This document shows positions 1 through 9,961 of a stretch of 64,000 nt of DNA, in pieces. A program made the translations under genes and the position numbers. The notes beneath the pieces were generated by a model. The model worked only from the letters and a program-made list of their open reading frames with translations. It was not told where the DNA came from and ran no database searches. The stretch is from Cellvibrionaceae bacterium AOL6 (GTDB lineage Bacteria > Pseudomonadota > Gammaproteobacteria > Pseudomonadales > Cellvibrionaceae), in contig NOXC01000004.1 in NCBI GenBank assembly GCA_003265435.1, positions 217,533 through 281,532 of the forward strand, given 5' to 3'. How positions within the stretch are numbered: the stretch's first letter is position 1; each line of letters begins with the position of its first letter.

Positions 1-747
1 CACGCACTTAGCACCCATGCCGCTCTCGCTCAAGCCGACATTGGCTACCTTCCTGAAAACCTCCCTGTCTACCCCGAGCTCAGTATCATCGACTATTTGA
101 ATTACTGCGCGAACATGCATGGTTATTCCGGGAAGTTGCGAGAACAGCGCGTCCTCGATGCTTTAGACAAAACCAGGCTGACCCATCGTGCGCAGGATAT
201 TATTCATACCTTATCGCGAGGGTATAAGCAGCGAGTAGGTGTCGCTCAAGCGCTCCTGCACTCGCCCAAATTGCTGATACTTGATGAGCCGACGAACGGG
301 CTGGACCCTGAACAGACACAGCACATGAGGGAACTGATTCGTGCTCTGTCTAAAGAATCGACCATTATCCTGTCCACTCATATTCTGCAGGAAGTCGAAG
401 CGAGTTGTGACCGCGTACTGATCATGGACACTGGCAAGCTCGTGCTCGACAAAAAATTAACCGACGTGACCCAAGTACAAGGCCTGCGGGTTCGCACCGA
501 TGCCCCCGAATCCGTATTGCACGAATCCCTCCCTGATGGCAGCGGCATCACTCTGCACCCTAGTGCCGACACAATGCGAGATATGGACATTACGCTGCCC
601 TCGTCAAGCGAGACCGAGCCTGCGGCCATTTCTCTCTCTACAGCCATTTCGCGTTCCGGTCACACACTGGCCTATTTGGAGCGCAAACACTCCAACTTGG
701 AAAGCATTTTTAATGCCGTTCATCAAACCCGAGGTGAACAACAATGA
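1..747 (+). CDS. GldA-like ABC transporter ATP-binding protein (5' truncated by window edge)
   Basis: ATPase of an ABC-2 type exporter. The reading frame is open from base 1, so the N-terminus with the Walker A loop lies outside the window. Visible are an IGYLPENLPVYP segment typical of GldA/CcmA-like ATPases, the ABC signature (LSRGYKQRVGVAQALL, near base 235), Walker B (LLILDEPTNGLD, near 275) and the H-loop (ILSTHILQEVE). A C-terminal extension of about 100 residues follows. The stop overlaps the ATG of the downstream permease by 4 bases, so it is translationally coupled to the GldF-GldG fusion and DUF4340 genes. In Bacteroidetes GldA/F/G supports gliding; the substrate in Gammaproteobacteria is unknown. 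Confidence 0.9.
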   Translation, partial: HALSTHAALAQADIGYLPENLPVYPELSIIDYLNYCANMHGYSGKLREQRVLDALDKTRLTHRAQDIIHTLSRGYKQRVGVAQALLHSPKLLILDEPTNGLDPEQTQHMRELIRALSKESTIILSTHILQEVEASCDRVLIMDTGKLVLDKKLTDVTQVQGLRVRTDAPESVLHESLPDGSGITLHPSADTMRDMDITLPSSSETEPAAISLSTAISRSGHTLAYLERKHSNLESIFNAVHQTRGEQQ

Positions 748-3639
748 ACTTTCTAAATAGCACAAAAGCAATTTCCAAAAAAGAAATACAACTGTTTTTC
801 TCTTCACCCACGGCGTATTTATTCCTGGGTGTGTTTTCTCTGGCCAATTTATTTATCGTATTTTGGGTCGAAAGTTTTTTCTCTCGAAATATTGCCGACG
901 TCCGCCCACTATTCGAGTGGATGCCTGTTGTACTGATCTTCCTCAGTGCCGCGCTCACCATGAAGATGTGGAGCGAAGAACGAAGAACGGGAACATTGGA
1001 ACACGTTCTCACCCTGCCTGTTCCCCCATGGGCTTTTGTTCTCGGTAAGTTCTTCGCCTGTATGGTGCTGCTCACGCTAGCTTTACTGCTCACACTACCC
1101 ATCCCCATAAGTGTATCGCTGTTAGGAAATTTGGACTGGGGACCCGTTATTTGCGCTTACTTAGCAGCCTTATTTCTCGGCGCAACGTACTTGGCAATCG
1201 GCCTATTCGTGTCCTCCAGAAGCGACAATCAGATTGTCAGCCTGATCATGTCGGTTTTAATAGGCGGAGTTTTTTTTCTGCTTGGTGCGCCTATTATCAC
1301 GGAGCTGACACCCACCCAGACCGGTGAACTGCTACGGCAGCTCAGCACGTCCGCACGCTTCGAATCCATAGCCCGCGGCGTGCTCGATCTTCGTGATATC
1401 TATTTTTATGTCTCCCTTGCGCTTATTTTTCTCGTTGCAAACCGTTATGCATTGGAAAAAGTGCGATGGATCGGCAACAAACCAACTCACCACCAACGTC
1501 GCTGGCAAATCGCGACGATGCTACTAATTCTAAACCTTGTCGCAGCAAATCTCTGGCTGTCGCCAATCAACGCGCTGCGCATCGACACCACGCAAGGTCA
1601 GCAATATTCTCTAAGCCAAACCACTAAGAACTACTTAGCTCAATTGCAAGAACCGCTAAAAATTACGGGGTACTTCTCAAGCCAGACCCATCCTCTGCTC
1701 GCTCCTCTCGTGCCTCAGCTAAAAAATATTATGCTCGAGTATGAAGCGCTGGGTAAAGGTCGTGTGCGTACAGAGTTTCTAGACCCCGCTAAAGATCAAA
1801 GCATCGAAGAGGAAGTCGGGACCCGCTTCGGCATCCGGCCTACGCCTTTTCGCGTGGCAGATCGCTACCAAGCCGCAGTAGTAAACTCATACTTTAACAT
1901 CGTCATCGAATACGGTGATGAATTTGAAGTGTTGAACTTTCAAGATCTCATCGCCACGCGCCAAGACCAGAGCGACTTCGAAGTCGCACTTAAAAACCCC
2001 GAGTATGACTTAACAGGCGCGATTCGCCACGTATTGCATGCTTACCAAAGTGAAGGTGATGTGTTTGATTCGATTGATCAGCCCATTCAATTCACGGCAT
2101 ATATTTCAGGGCCGCAGGTGCTGCCCAAACCGCTTGCCGACTTTAAACAAACGCTTGAGAGCACACTTTCAAAGTATACTGAAACGTCTTCAGGAAAATT
2201 CAAGTACGAGTTCATTGACCCTCGCACTGCAGGCGACCAAACACCCCAACTCATCGCGGATCGCTATGGGTTCCAACCAATGGCAACCAGCCTGTTCGAC
2301 ACGACCAGTTTCTATTTCCATTTTCTACTCAGCAATGGAAAGACTGAACTGCCAATGCCGATACCTGAACAACTGGAAGCGGCTGCGTTGGAACGCCAAA
2401 TAGAAGACTCGCTAAAACGATTCGCTCGCGGACTGACACGCACCGTGGGTCTTGTCGCGCCGCCCTCCACTCATGCTCAGCCTGGCTTCTCCAATGCCAC
2501 GCCGCAATTTAATACGCTCGAGCAATATCTGGCGGAATCCATGAACGTCGTGCGCGTAGATCTCAGCGAGGGTAATGTCCCTCATAACATCGATTTTCTG
2601 GCGCTACTGGCTCCGGAAGCTTTAGATGAGAAAGCGGTTTTTTGCATTGGATCAATATTTGATGCGGGGTGGCGCTGTGTTGCTGGCAAGCTCGCCCGTG
2701 AATGCTCGCTTTTCACCTCAAGGTCTGAATGCGAGCACTCAGAAGAGCGGCCTGGAAGATTGGCTCAAACACCATGGCATCGAAATACCAACATCGCTGG
2801 TCCTCGACGAGACAAATACCGCATTCCCCGTGCCTGTTACACGACAGGTGGGTATGTTCCAAGTTCAGGAAATGCAGCTGGTCGATTACCCCTGGTTTGT
2901 TGATGTACGGGGCCAGGGATTTAACGAAGATAACCCGAGCGTGAGTGCGCTTCCCTCTCTCACTCTGCCCTGGGTATCTCAAGTACGCTACGCGCCAACT
3001 GAAGATTCGGCGTTAAACTCCGAACTACTGTTACAGAGCTCCTCTCAAAGCTGGACGAATAATTCGTTGGTAATCCAGCCTCCGGCACCGAGAGTGGATC
3101 AACCTACTGACGCACCCTACCCACTCGCGCTTTCGTTTTCAGGGGTATTCCACTCCTATTTCGAGGGTAAGAATTCTCCGCTCACGGAGCAAGCAGCACA
3201 GGAGGAAAGCGAGTCCGACGAGGCAAATTCAAGCAACGATGAGAATGATGCACTCGTGCGTTACCATGACGTCATTCAACGTTCTACTGAAGCAGCCAAG
3301 CTAATCGTTATCGGCACTAACAGTCTGGCGGAAGACCAGGTCACGAATGTGCTGAGCAATGTGCAAGGCCACGAGCTCGCCACGCCGTTCGAATTTATCA
3401 CCAACCTTATTGATTGGAGCCTCGAAGACGAAGGCATGCTCAGCATACGTACATCGAGCCCCTTTAATAGAACTCTGCCGTCAATGACCGACGCACAGCG
3501 GCGATTCTGGGAATATTTAAACTATGGTCTGGCTGCTGCCTTCCTACTCGTCATACTTTTGTGTCATGCACTGTGGCACATGCGAAAACACCAATACCAA
3601 AAATCCTTGCTTCACCTTCAATCAGTGGGAGGGCACTAA
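744..3639 (+). pseudogene. GldF-GldG fusion (ABC-2 permease plus GldG-type periplasmic domain), frameshifted
   Basis: Membrane subunit paired with the upstream GldA-like ATPase. Residues 1 to about 240 form an ABC-2 permease with about six membrane helices. Then comes another helix (starting WQIATMLLILNLVAANL) and a long Gldg_ABC_2-type soluble domain, ending in a C-terminal helix (LAAAFLLVILLCHAL) and a basic tail. The frame is broken at about 2638-2643: the first frame runs 744-2903, and the rest of the protein continues in the +1 frame to 3639. Removing one T from the T6 run restores a continuous product of about 964 residues, reading DEKAVFALDQYLMRGG across the join. It could be a sequencing error, a true mutation, or less likely slippage. 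The downstream part keeps good coding character, which argues against an old pseudogene. Confidence 0.85.
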
Positions 3640-3642
3640 ATC

Positions 3643-4599
3643 ATGAGAGGGTTAAATCTAAAACTCGGTTTTCTACTGGTTGTGCAAATACTGATTGCCG
3701 CCGTGTTGCTCGGGATGCAAGCCCATGACAGACAGCATGAGGACAGGCCCTTACTGCCCGTCTCATTCTCCGAGGTGGATGAGATACGTATCCTGGAGCA
3801 AGGAAAAGCCCCGGTCGTACTGAAGAAAGAAGACAACTGGGTATTGCCCGAGCAGCAGAACCTACCTGTCGATGCAGGGCGCATTCAAGAATTAGAGAAT
3901 GCGCTATCGTCGGTACGTTTAGGCTGGCCTGTGGCGCAATCAAGCAGTTCGGCCACGCGATTCAAGGTCTCTGAAAATGCATTTAATCGCAAAGTCGAAC
4001 TCCTTGATGACGGTAAACCTCAGCTCACGTTCTATCTCGGAACCAGCCCGGGCTATAGGAAGCAACACCTTCGTTTGGTATCTGAAAACGAGATTTTCGC
4101 CGCTCAATTGGCACTGCATGTTTTTAACAGCAACGATCAATCCTGGCTGGATAAAAGCGTGCTTGCGTTAAATGGCGATATGCAAAAAGCTAGAGTGGGC
4201 AACTTGAATTTTTCATTGGAAGAAAACGAGTGGCGTGCACAGGAAGAAGCAAAGGCCTTCGACGCCGACAGCGAAAAACTGCAGACTTGGCTAAATCGGT
4301 TCAAAACGCTGCGGGTTCAAGCTCTCGCTGATGAGGATGCGCTAAAGTCGCTGGATCTGAACGCGCCTTCCCTCCAAGTCTCTATAACAAGCAATGAGCA
4401 AACCACGACCTACGATTTCTTCAAATCTGAAGACGATCATTTTATTCGCAAGGATGGAGGTCATGTTTTCCGTTTGGCGGCGCACACCTACACCACTCTC
4501 ACTGAGGTTGACCGCGCGCAGTTTGAAGCCGACCTTAGCGAAGGTGCGCAAGAAGAACAGGATATATCAAGTGAGGACACTACCTCGTCTCAGGATTAA
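3643..4599 (+). CDS. DUF4340 domain-containing protein of the GldA/GldFG operon
   Basis: 318-residue protein with an N-terminal signal anchor (LGFLLVVQILIAAVLLGM) and a mostly periplasmic, polar body, ending in an acidic Ser/Asp/Glu-rich tail. It matches the DUF4340 family, which regularly follows GldA and GldFG-like genes in Gammaproteobacteria. It probably works with the exporter at the inner membrane. The ATG lies 3 bases after the GldFG stop and is preceded by a GGGAGGG ribosome-binding site, so it belongs to the same operon, which ends at the hairpin at 4616. Biochemical role unknown. Confidence 0.85.
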   Translation: MRGLNLKLGFLLVVQILIAAVLLGMQAHDRQHEDRPLLPVSFSEVDEIRILEQGKAPVVLKKEDNWVLPEQQNLPVDAGRIQELENALSSVRLGWPVAQSSSSATRFKVSENAFNRKVELLDDGKPQLTFYLGTSPGYRKQHLRLVSENEIFAAQLALHVFNSNDQSWLDKSVLALNGDMQKARVGNLNFSLEENEWRAQEEAKAFDADSEKLQTWLNRFKTLRVQALADEDALKSLDLNAPSLQVSITSNEQTTTYDFFKSEDDHFIRKDGGHVFRLAAHTYTTLTEVDRAQFEADLSEGAQEEQDISSEDTTSSQD

Positions 4600-4615
4600 A
4601 TCTCATGCACAATCA

Positions 4616-4638
4616 GGGCAGCGAAAGCTGCCCTTTTT
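4616..4638 (+). terminator. Rho-independent terminator of the GldA-GldFG-DUF4340 operon
   Basis: Perfect 7-bp stem GGGCAGC/GCTGCCC with a GAAA (GNRA) tetraloop, followed by five T. It sits 16 bases after the DUF4340 stop; its T tract touches the stop codon of the convergent transglycosylase gene. Confidence 0.85.
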
Positions 4639-5680
4639 ATTTCAACTTATCGGCCAAGACACCTACGGAAAGCGCATACTTGAACGAAGGGTTATAGCGC
4701 ATCAGTACACAAAAATTTTCATATACAAGATACCCGTGGCCATGCTCGGGGTGGGTAACAATCAAAGAAGCTGGCAGCGCCACATCAGGCAAATCTTTGC
4801 CGGTCATTCGACGTACGCCAGCGTCATTCCACTCGGGCAATATTCTCCACCCCTCCAGATGCTTGCTGTAACGCTGGCATGCTTTAGGTGTCGCCGCTCT
4901 GTTTTGTGTATCGGATTCCAGGCGGGCCTGTTCGCCAGCAGGCAGTAAGACTTTTCTCGCCCAGGTGTAGTCGTCATTCCATCCATAGTGGCTCAGGTAG
5001 TTCGCAACAGACGCATAGAGATCCGGGCCATGATTCCAGATATCAATGCGACCATCTTTATCGAAATCCACTGCAAATTCTAGGTAGGTGCTCGGCATGA
5101 ATTGCGGCACACCCAAAGCACCCGCCCAAGAACTTTTGAGCTGGTCGTGTGTGGCATAGCCTTCGTTCAGCATCGTCAATGCAGCAAAAATTTCCTTTCG
5201 AAAACGCTCACTGCGTCTTGGATCGTAGGCAAGGGTCGACAACACCTCAAATAGAGAGTGTGTCAGCGCGAAGCCACCGTAGTTGGTCTCTACGCCAATA
5301 ACGGCAACAACAAAACGCGCAGGCACCCCATAGTGCTGCTCCGATACCTGGGCGACGGCATCGCCGTAGGCGGACATATACAGCTTGCCCTGCTCGACTC
5401 GCCAGGTACCTACACGTTTATCGATATAATCCTGATACGTCTCTTTAAACTCTGCCTGAGCGCGGTCTGAAGCCACGACCTGTTCTTTATACTTGGCTTC
5501 GGAAAGCGCACGATCGACGATTTCAGGTCTAATCCCCTTGTCGATGGCTTCCTGTCTGAGCGCTTCAAGCCATTGAGCGAAGTCTTCTTCAGACTGCGCC
5601 TGAGCAACCGCTTGCCCCGTCAGCCCCAAGCACACCACGATGAAAAGAAAGCGTAAAGATTGCTTCGTAAACCGCAACAT
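4637..5680 (-). CDS. Lytic murein transglycosylase, MltB/SLT_2 family
   Basis: Periplasmic enzyme that cleaves peptidoglycan glycan strands non-hydrolytically, leaving 1,6-anhydro-muramyl ends. 347 residues from the ATG at 5680. That start is chosen because a clean signal peptide follows at once (LRFLFIVVCLGLTGQAVAQA); the frame is open for 47 more codons upstream without such a signal. Catalytic Glu is near residue 131 in GVETNYGG, followed by the family motifs GALGVPQFMPSTY and FDKDGRIDIW. No lipobox is seen, so it is likely soluble and periplasmic rather than a lipoprotein like E. coli MltB. It is monocistronic and convergent with the DUF4340 operon. Confidence 0.9.
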   Translation of the reverse strand: MLRFTKQSLRFLFIVVCLGLTGQAVAQAQSEEDFAQWLEALRQEAIDKGIRPEIVDRALSEAKYKEQVVASDRAQAEFKETYQDYIDKRVGTWRVEQGKLYMSAYGDAVAQVSEQHYGVPARFVVAVIGVETNYGGFALTHSLFEVLSTLAYDPRRSERFRKEIFAALTMLNEGYATHDQLKSSWAGALGVPQFMPSTYLEFAVDFDKDGRIDIWNHGPDLYASVANYLSHYGWNDDYTWARKVLLPAGEQARLESDTQNRAATPKACQRYSKHLEGWRILPEWNDAGVRRMTGKDLPDVALPASLIVTHPEHGHGYLVYENFCVLMRYNPSFKYALSVGVLADKLK

Positions 5681-5859
5681 CACATCCACACTACCGTCCT
5701 GTATTTCGACAACGCCGTGGGGCGATCTATCTGGATGATAGGATCGCCACCGGCCTGAATAATTCGACCTTATACTAGCGAGAAAGTGCCCTTCCAGCCA
5801 GTGTTGAAGCTGCAAAGGCACCCCTTACCGCGCGCCGAGGCGCGCGCAGCTTCGTCTGC

Positions 5860-7038
5860 CTACTGCTCCAGGCTGAAGGCCTTCACAACCGGCGTTCTTG
5901 CGGCACGCAAGGCGGGGAAAAAGCCACCCACTACACCAATGATCACCGCAATCACCATCGCGGATACCATCGAATCGGCCGTAATTTTGAAAGCGAAAAC
6001 GATCTGCGTGAAATTCCCGCCCAGCGTTGCGCCTGTCATCCCGTCAAAGAACAAGTAGGCCACGACAATCCCCGTCACTCCACCAATCAGCGCCAATACC
6101 ATAGATTCCGCCATCGTCCCCCAAAACGCGGAACTGCCGCCGAAGCCCAGAGCGCGCAATGTAGCAATTTCACGTGTGCGCTGTGACACCGAGGTGTACA
6201 TGGTATTTAACGCCCCCGATAACGCACCCAGCGCCATGATAATCGCAAGGGGCCAACCGATATAAAAAATCAGATTGAACACACCTTCGGATTGATCGCT
6301 GAAATACCGCTTTTCGGTAAACACATCCATATTGAGCTGAGGGTTTTCGTCGACGTACTCCTGTATGGGCTTGATGTCACCCGGTGTTTCCAATTCAAAG
6401 CGCACGACCTGGAAGCTGTTGCCTCGATTAAACTGCGTTTGCACCGTACGCACATCCGTCCAGATTTCGCTTTCATACACGCCACCGTTTGCAGAAAACA
6501 CACCGACCACTTCCCACTCAGCCTTACCCAATCTTACCAAGTCACCTAGCGCAAAACCGGTAAACTTATCCGCCACTGCGGCACCCACAACCAATTCGTT
6601 TTTACCCGGAACAAACATACGCCCTTCCACAATATCCACGGTGGGGCGCAGCTTCAGGCCATCGAGCTCCATACCCCGCAATGAAATATTCGCCGACGTA
6701 CCCGACGATTTTTTCGTCCCGTCGACCACCACGTACAACTCTGCAGAAGTCACAGGCCCCGCGTCGTCGTGTTTTATCCCCGGCGCATCGCGTAGTAAAC
6801 GTACTTGATCGCCACTCAAGCCACTGTTGAGTTCCGCCTGCGAACCGGCACGCAACACCAAGCCAAGTGCCTCAGATCCGCTGTTGTTGACCGTATTTCG
6901 AAAGCCGTCAGCCATCGCGAGAAAAGCGAGTAGTACCGCAACCACAATGGCTACCGCAACGACAACGGTTACCGCCATCCATCCGCGCTGTGGCAAGCTC
7001 AGGAGACTCATCGACACCACTGTTTTAGTTTGCTTCAT
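5860..7038 (-). CDS. ABC transporter permease, MacB/FtsX type (second permease of the operon)
   Basis: 392-residue inner-membrane permease: one N-terminal helix (GWMAVTVVVAVAIVVAVLLAFL), a large periplasmic MacB_PCD-like domain (about 45-255), then three C-terminal helices of the FtsX domain with the conserved SQRTREIATLRALGFG cytoplasmic loop. It is the last gene of a four-gene minus-strand operon (adaptor, ATPase, permease, permease), 6 bases after its sister permease. Two different half-permeases instead of one MacB suggest a heterodimeric exporter. The substrate cannot be told from sequence. Confidence 0.88.
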   Translation of the reverse strand: MKQTKTVVSMSLLSLPQRGWMAVTVVVAVAIVVAVLLAFLAMADGFRNTVNNSGSEALGLVLRAGSQAELNSGLSGDQVRLLRDAPGIKHDDAGPVTSAELYVVVDGTKKSSGTSANISLRGMELDGLKLRPTVDIVEGRMFVPGKNELVVGAAVADKFTGFALGDLVRLGKAEWEVVGVFSANGGVYESEIWTDVRTVQTQFNRGNSFQVVRFELETPGDIKPIQEYVDENPQLNMDVFTEKRYFSDQSEGVFNLIFYIGWPLAIIMALGALSGALNTMYTSVSQRTREIATLRALGFGGSSAFWGTMAESMVLALIGGVTGIVVAYLFFDGMTGATLGGNFTQIVFAFKITADSMVSAMVIAVIIGVVGGFFPALRAARTPVVKAFSLEQ

Positions 7039-7044
7039 CCTATC

Positions 7045-8208
7045 TTACCCCTTGCCCAAGGCCGTGATGGTATTCAAGGTCAGCGCACGGTAAGCCGGGA
7101 AGACGCCCGTCAACAGGCCCAGTAATACCATGTAGGTCAGTGCGGTGGCCCAAGTGCCGCTATCTATCGCCAGATTTGGAAAAATGCGCGCTATCTGTGG
7201 GCTGTTTGACATTCCTTCGACCATGAATTGCGCCACCAACATACCCAATACACCGCCGATAACAGCGAGCAATAGCGACTCAAACAACACCATACGAAAC
7301 ACCCTCGGCGCAGGAAAGCCCAGCGTTTTAAGCACGGCAATTTCCTTGGCGCGCTCTCGTACAGACAGCACCATGGAATTGCCAACGATCAACAGAATCG
7401 TAAAAAATGCGGCCATCACCACACTCTGAATGATCAGGCTGATGTTTCCAAATTGCTCAATGAAGGCGCGATTGAACGCCGCCTCCGTGGTGGTTTCCGT
7501 TTCAGCGCTGGAGTTCGCAAACTCCGCATCGATCGCTCGCGAGACCACTTCGTTCTTTTCAGGGTCTCCTGTAGTCAAGGTCAACCAACCGACCCACTCG
7601 CCACCGTATGACTGCGTTTCAAAAAAATACGTATGGTGCATCAACATGTAATTAGTATCCGCTCGCCCATTGCTCGCGGAGAAAATACCTTCAACCACCA
7701 TTTCCCAGGTCGAGCCGCCTTCCTTGTGCGAAAAAATATTGGAGGAAATGGGAATACGATCACCCAGCGACCAGCCATAGGTCAAAGCCAACGCCTCTCC
7801 GATAATCACACCTTGTCGATTTTTGAACCAGGCTTCACGTTGCGAATCGGGCAAGATCATTTCGGGATACACGTCGAGGTAACTTTCTGGATCGACAATC
7901 AGCATCACCACCATATTGCGCGGCTCCTGAAAGTAGCCTCCGAACCAGTTCGCCCAGGTGACTTTTTGTACCCCTTCGATAGCTCGTATCTTGTTCACGT
8001 AAGCGACAGGCATCGTTTGCGTAAAACTGATTTTGTTGACGACCACCAGCCTGTCGTCGGCACTTAATTCAACACCTGCATCGAAAGCATTACGGATAGA
8101 ACCCAAGGCACCCAATAACAGGAATGCGATAAAAATCGCAAAGCAGTTCAAAATCATGCGCAGCCGATTGCGCGTGAGGTTTTTCCGTATCAGATAGAAG
8201 TCGTTCAT
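7045..8208 (-). CDS. ABC transporter permease, MacB/FtsX type (first permease of the operon)
   Basis: 387-residue permease with the same plan as the next gene: N-terminal helix (MILNCFAIFIAFLLLGAL), periplasmic domain, then an FtsX domain with three helices and a SVRERAKEIAVLKTLGFP coupling loop. Its ATG overlaps the stop of the ATPase gene (ATGA at 8205-8208), so the two are translationally coupled. It probably pairs with the downstream permease around one ATPase dimer. The operon resembles MacAB-type or LolCDE-like systems; the HlyD-type adaptor upstream favours tripartite efflux or export. Confidence 0.88.
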   Translation of the reverse strand: MNDFYLIRKNLTRNRLRMILNCFAIFIAFLLLGALGSIRNAFDAGVELSADDRLVVVNKISFTQTMPVAYVNKIRAIEGVQKVTWANWFGGYFQEPRNMVVMLIVDPESYLDVYPEMILPDSQREAWFKNRQGVIIGEALALTYGWSLGDRIPISSNIFSHKEGGSTWEMVVEGIFSASNGRADTNYMLMHHTYFFETQSYGGEWVGWLTLTTGDPEKNEVVSRAIDAEFANSSAETETTTEAAFNRAFIEQFGNISLIIQSVVMAAFFTILLIVGNSMVLSVRERAKEIAVLKTLGFPAPRVFRMVLFESLLLAVIGGVLGMLVAQFMVEGMSNSPQIARIFPNLAIDSGTWATALTYMVLLGLLTGVFPAYRALTLNTITALGKG

Positions 8209-8897
8209 GCCGCCACATCCCTTTCGACAAATTCCCCTTTGTCGAGATGGAGAGAAGTACTGGCGTAGGAGGCTGCGACAGGATCGTGGGTCACCATGAT
8301 GATCGTTTTATTGAACTCACGGTTCAGCTGCTGCAGGTTTTCCAGAATTTCTGTCGCGGTCGCTCGATCGAGGTCCCCGGTCGGTTCATCACACAGCAAC
8401 ACGTCAGGATCGGAGACAATCGCGCGAGCGATCGCGACGCGTTGCTGTTGACCGCCAGACAGCTCAGACGGTCTATGCTTGGCTCGCTCACTCAAACCGA
8501 CCAGTGCCAGCGCGGCTTCGACATTTTCTTTGCGCTTTTTGGCGCTGAGTTTTTTTAACAGCAGAGGCAGCTCGACGTTTTTCGCCGCGGTGAGCATTGG
8601 CATCAGATTGTAAAACTGGAAGATAAAACCAATGTGCGCTGCGCGCCATTTCGCAAGTTTGCCTTCGCCCAGGCTTTGAATTTCCTGCCCATCGAACAGA
8701 ATCTTTCCCTGAGTGGGCTTATCCACACCGCCCAACATGTTCAACAGTGTCGTCTTGCCCGACCCCGAGGGCCCCATGATCGAAATAAAGTCCCCTCGTT
8801 TGATCGTCATATTCAGCCCGTCAAAAATTTCTACCGGCTCCCTACCCTTGACGAATAACTTATGTATATCTTTCAGTTCATACAGATTGTCCGACAT
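8205..8897 (-). CDS. ABC transporter ATP-binding protein, MacB/LolD type
   Basis: 230-residue ATPase with Walker A ([12 protein letters not shown]), Q-loop ([11 protein letters not shown]), signature [16 protein letters not shown], Walker B ([13 protein letters not shown]) and H-loop (IIMVTHDP): a complete, active-looking nucleotide-binding domain. I chose the ATG at 8897 because a GGAG motif lies about 8 bases before it; another ATG lies 12 bases upstream and the frame continues further. It is coupled to the permease downstream by an ATGA overlap and lies 26 bases after the adaptor stop. Confidence 0.92.
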   Translation of the reverse strand: MSDNLYELKDIHKLFVKGREPVEIFDGLNMTIKRGDFISIMGPSGSGKTTLLNMLGGVDKPTQGKILFDGQEIQSLGEGKLAKWRAAHIGFIFQFYNLMPMLTAAKNVELPLLLKKLSAKKRKENVEAALALVGLSERAKHRPSELSGGQQQRVAIARAIVSDPDVLLCDEPTGDLDRATATEILENLQQLNREFNKTIIMVTHDPVAASYASTSLHLDKGEFVERDVAA

Positions 8898-8923
8898 TGC
8901 TAACTCCATGAAGCAGTTTGGGT

Positions 8924-9961
8924 TTATTCGTGAAAGGCCACCTTGACCCCCATGTCGGGCAAAATACGAGCGTCTTTCTCGAGGATTTCGACACGCACGC
9001 GGACCGTCGCTTTCGATCGGTCTGCTGCGGGAATAACGGCGATGACTTGGGCATGAATGGTCCACTGAGGGTAGGCATCTAACTGTGCGCTGACCTTTTG
9101 ACCGGCATACACCCTACCGATATAGGCCTCGTTCACGTCCACTTCAATTTCAAGTGAGTCCATATCCACCAGCGTACAAATACCGGTTCGTGTAAAACCG
9201 CCCCCTGCCGAAGTCGGGGCGACGATTTCGCCCGCTTGAGCATTTTTGACGGTAACGACCCCGGCAAACGGCGCACGGATGGTGTAGTCCTCGAGTAACT
9301 CTTTTTGCCGCTTGGCTCGCAAACGACTGACGTCGAGTTCCGCCTCTAGGGACAGAATGTCGGTCTGTAACTTATCGACGTCGGCTTGCGCACGAGTCAC
9401 TTGTGCCTCGCTCGCAAAGCTGCTGGCATCCAAGGATTTCACTCGCGCCAACACGCGTTGTGCTTCCTTCATTTCAGTGCGAAGACTGGCAAGGCGTTGG
9501 ATTTGAGATTGCACCTGCGCTTCGGCCAATTGCCAATCGACTTCGGGGAGCGTGTGGTCCAATGTCGCCAGTACCTGGCCTTTTTGAACAAGCATGCCCT
9601 CTTCCACGTCGACGCTGACCAGGCGCCCCATCACCTCGGCGGAGACGGTCGCCACCTGGCGCGCCGTGACGTAGCCTGATGCGTTGAGAATCGTGGATGC
9701 CGACGTTTTGGCCGGCGCCGTTTCCACTAGGTTAGGTGCAGTTGTGGCCTCAACACGCACCGGCTCGGTGGAGGAATGCTCAGCCCCGGTACGCTCAGGA
9801 TAGAAAAGGAGGAACGCGACCACACACAGGCTGGCCACCAACGCCAAAACGAGTAGCAGCATAAGCCCGTTCCAGCCAGATGCTTGCGAGGACGACGGCG
9901 CGGAGTCAGGCTCCTTGAGTGAAAGTTGACGTAATAAGGCGCTTTTATCTTGTTCAGACAC
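8924..9961 (-). CDS. HlyD/MacA-family periplasmic adaptor subunit
   Basis: Membrane-fusion protein linking the inner-membrane ABC exporter to an outer-membrane channel. About 345 residues: short cytoplasmic N-terminus, one helix (LMLLLVLALVASLCVVAFLLF), a biotinyl-lipoyl-like half (GRLVSVDVEEGMLVQKGQVL), a coiled-coil hairpin (about 150-220), the second lipoyl half (IRAPFAGVVTVKNAQAGE) and a beta-barrel. Start: the GTG at 9961 has an AGGG ribosome-binding site 6-8 bases upstream; another in-frame GTG 30 bases upstream lacks one. First gene of the four-gene export operon. No outer-membrane TolC gene is adjacent. Confidence 0.88.
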   Translation of the reverse strand: MSEQDKSALLRQLSLKEPDSAPSSSQASGWNGLMLLLVLALVASLCVVAFLLFYPERTGAEHSSTEPVRVEATTAPNLVETAPAKTSASTILNASGYVTARQVATVSAEVMGRLVSVDVEEGMLVQKGQVLATLDHTLPEVDWQLAEAQVQSQIQRLASLRTEMKEAQRVLARVKSLDASSFASEAQVTRAQADVDKLQTDILSLEAELDVSRLRAKRQKELLEDYTIRAPFAGVVTVKNAQAGEIVAPTSAGGGFTRTGICTLVDMDSLEIEVDVNEAYIGRVYAGQKVSAQLDAYPQWTIHAQVIAVIPAADRSKATVRVRVEILEKDARILPDMGVKVAFHE

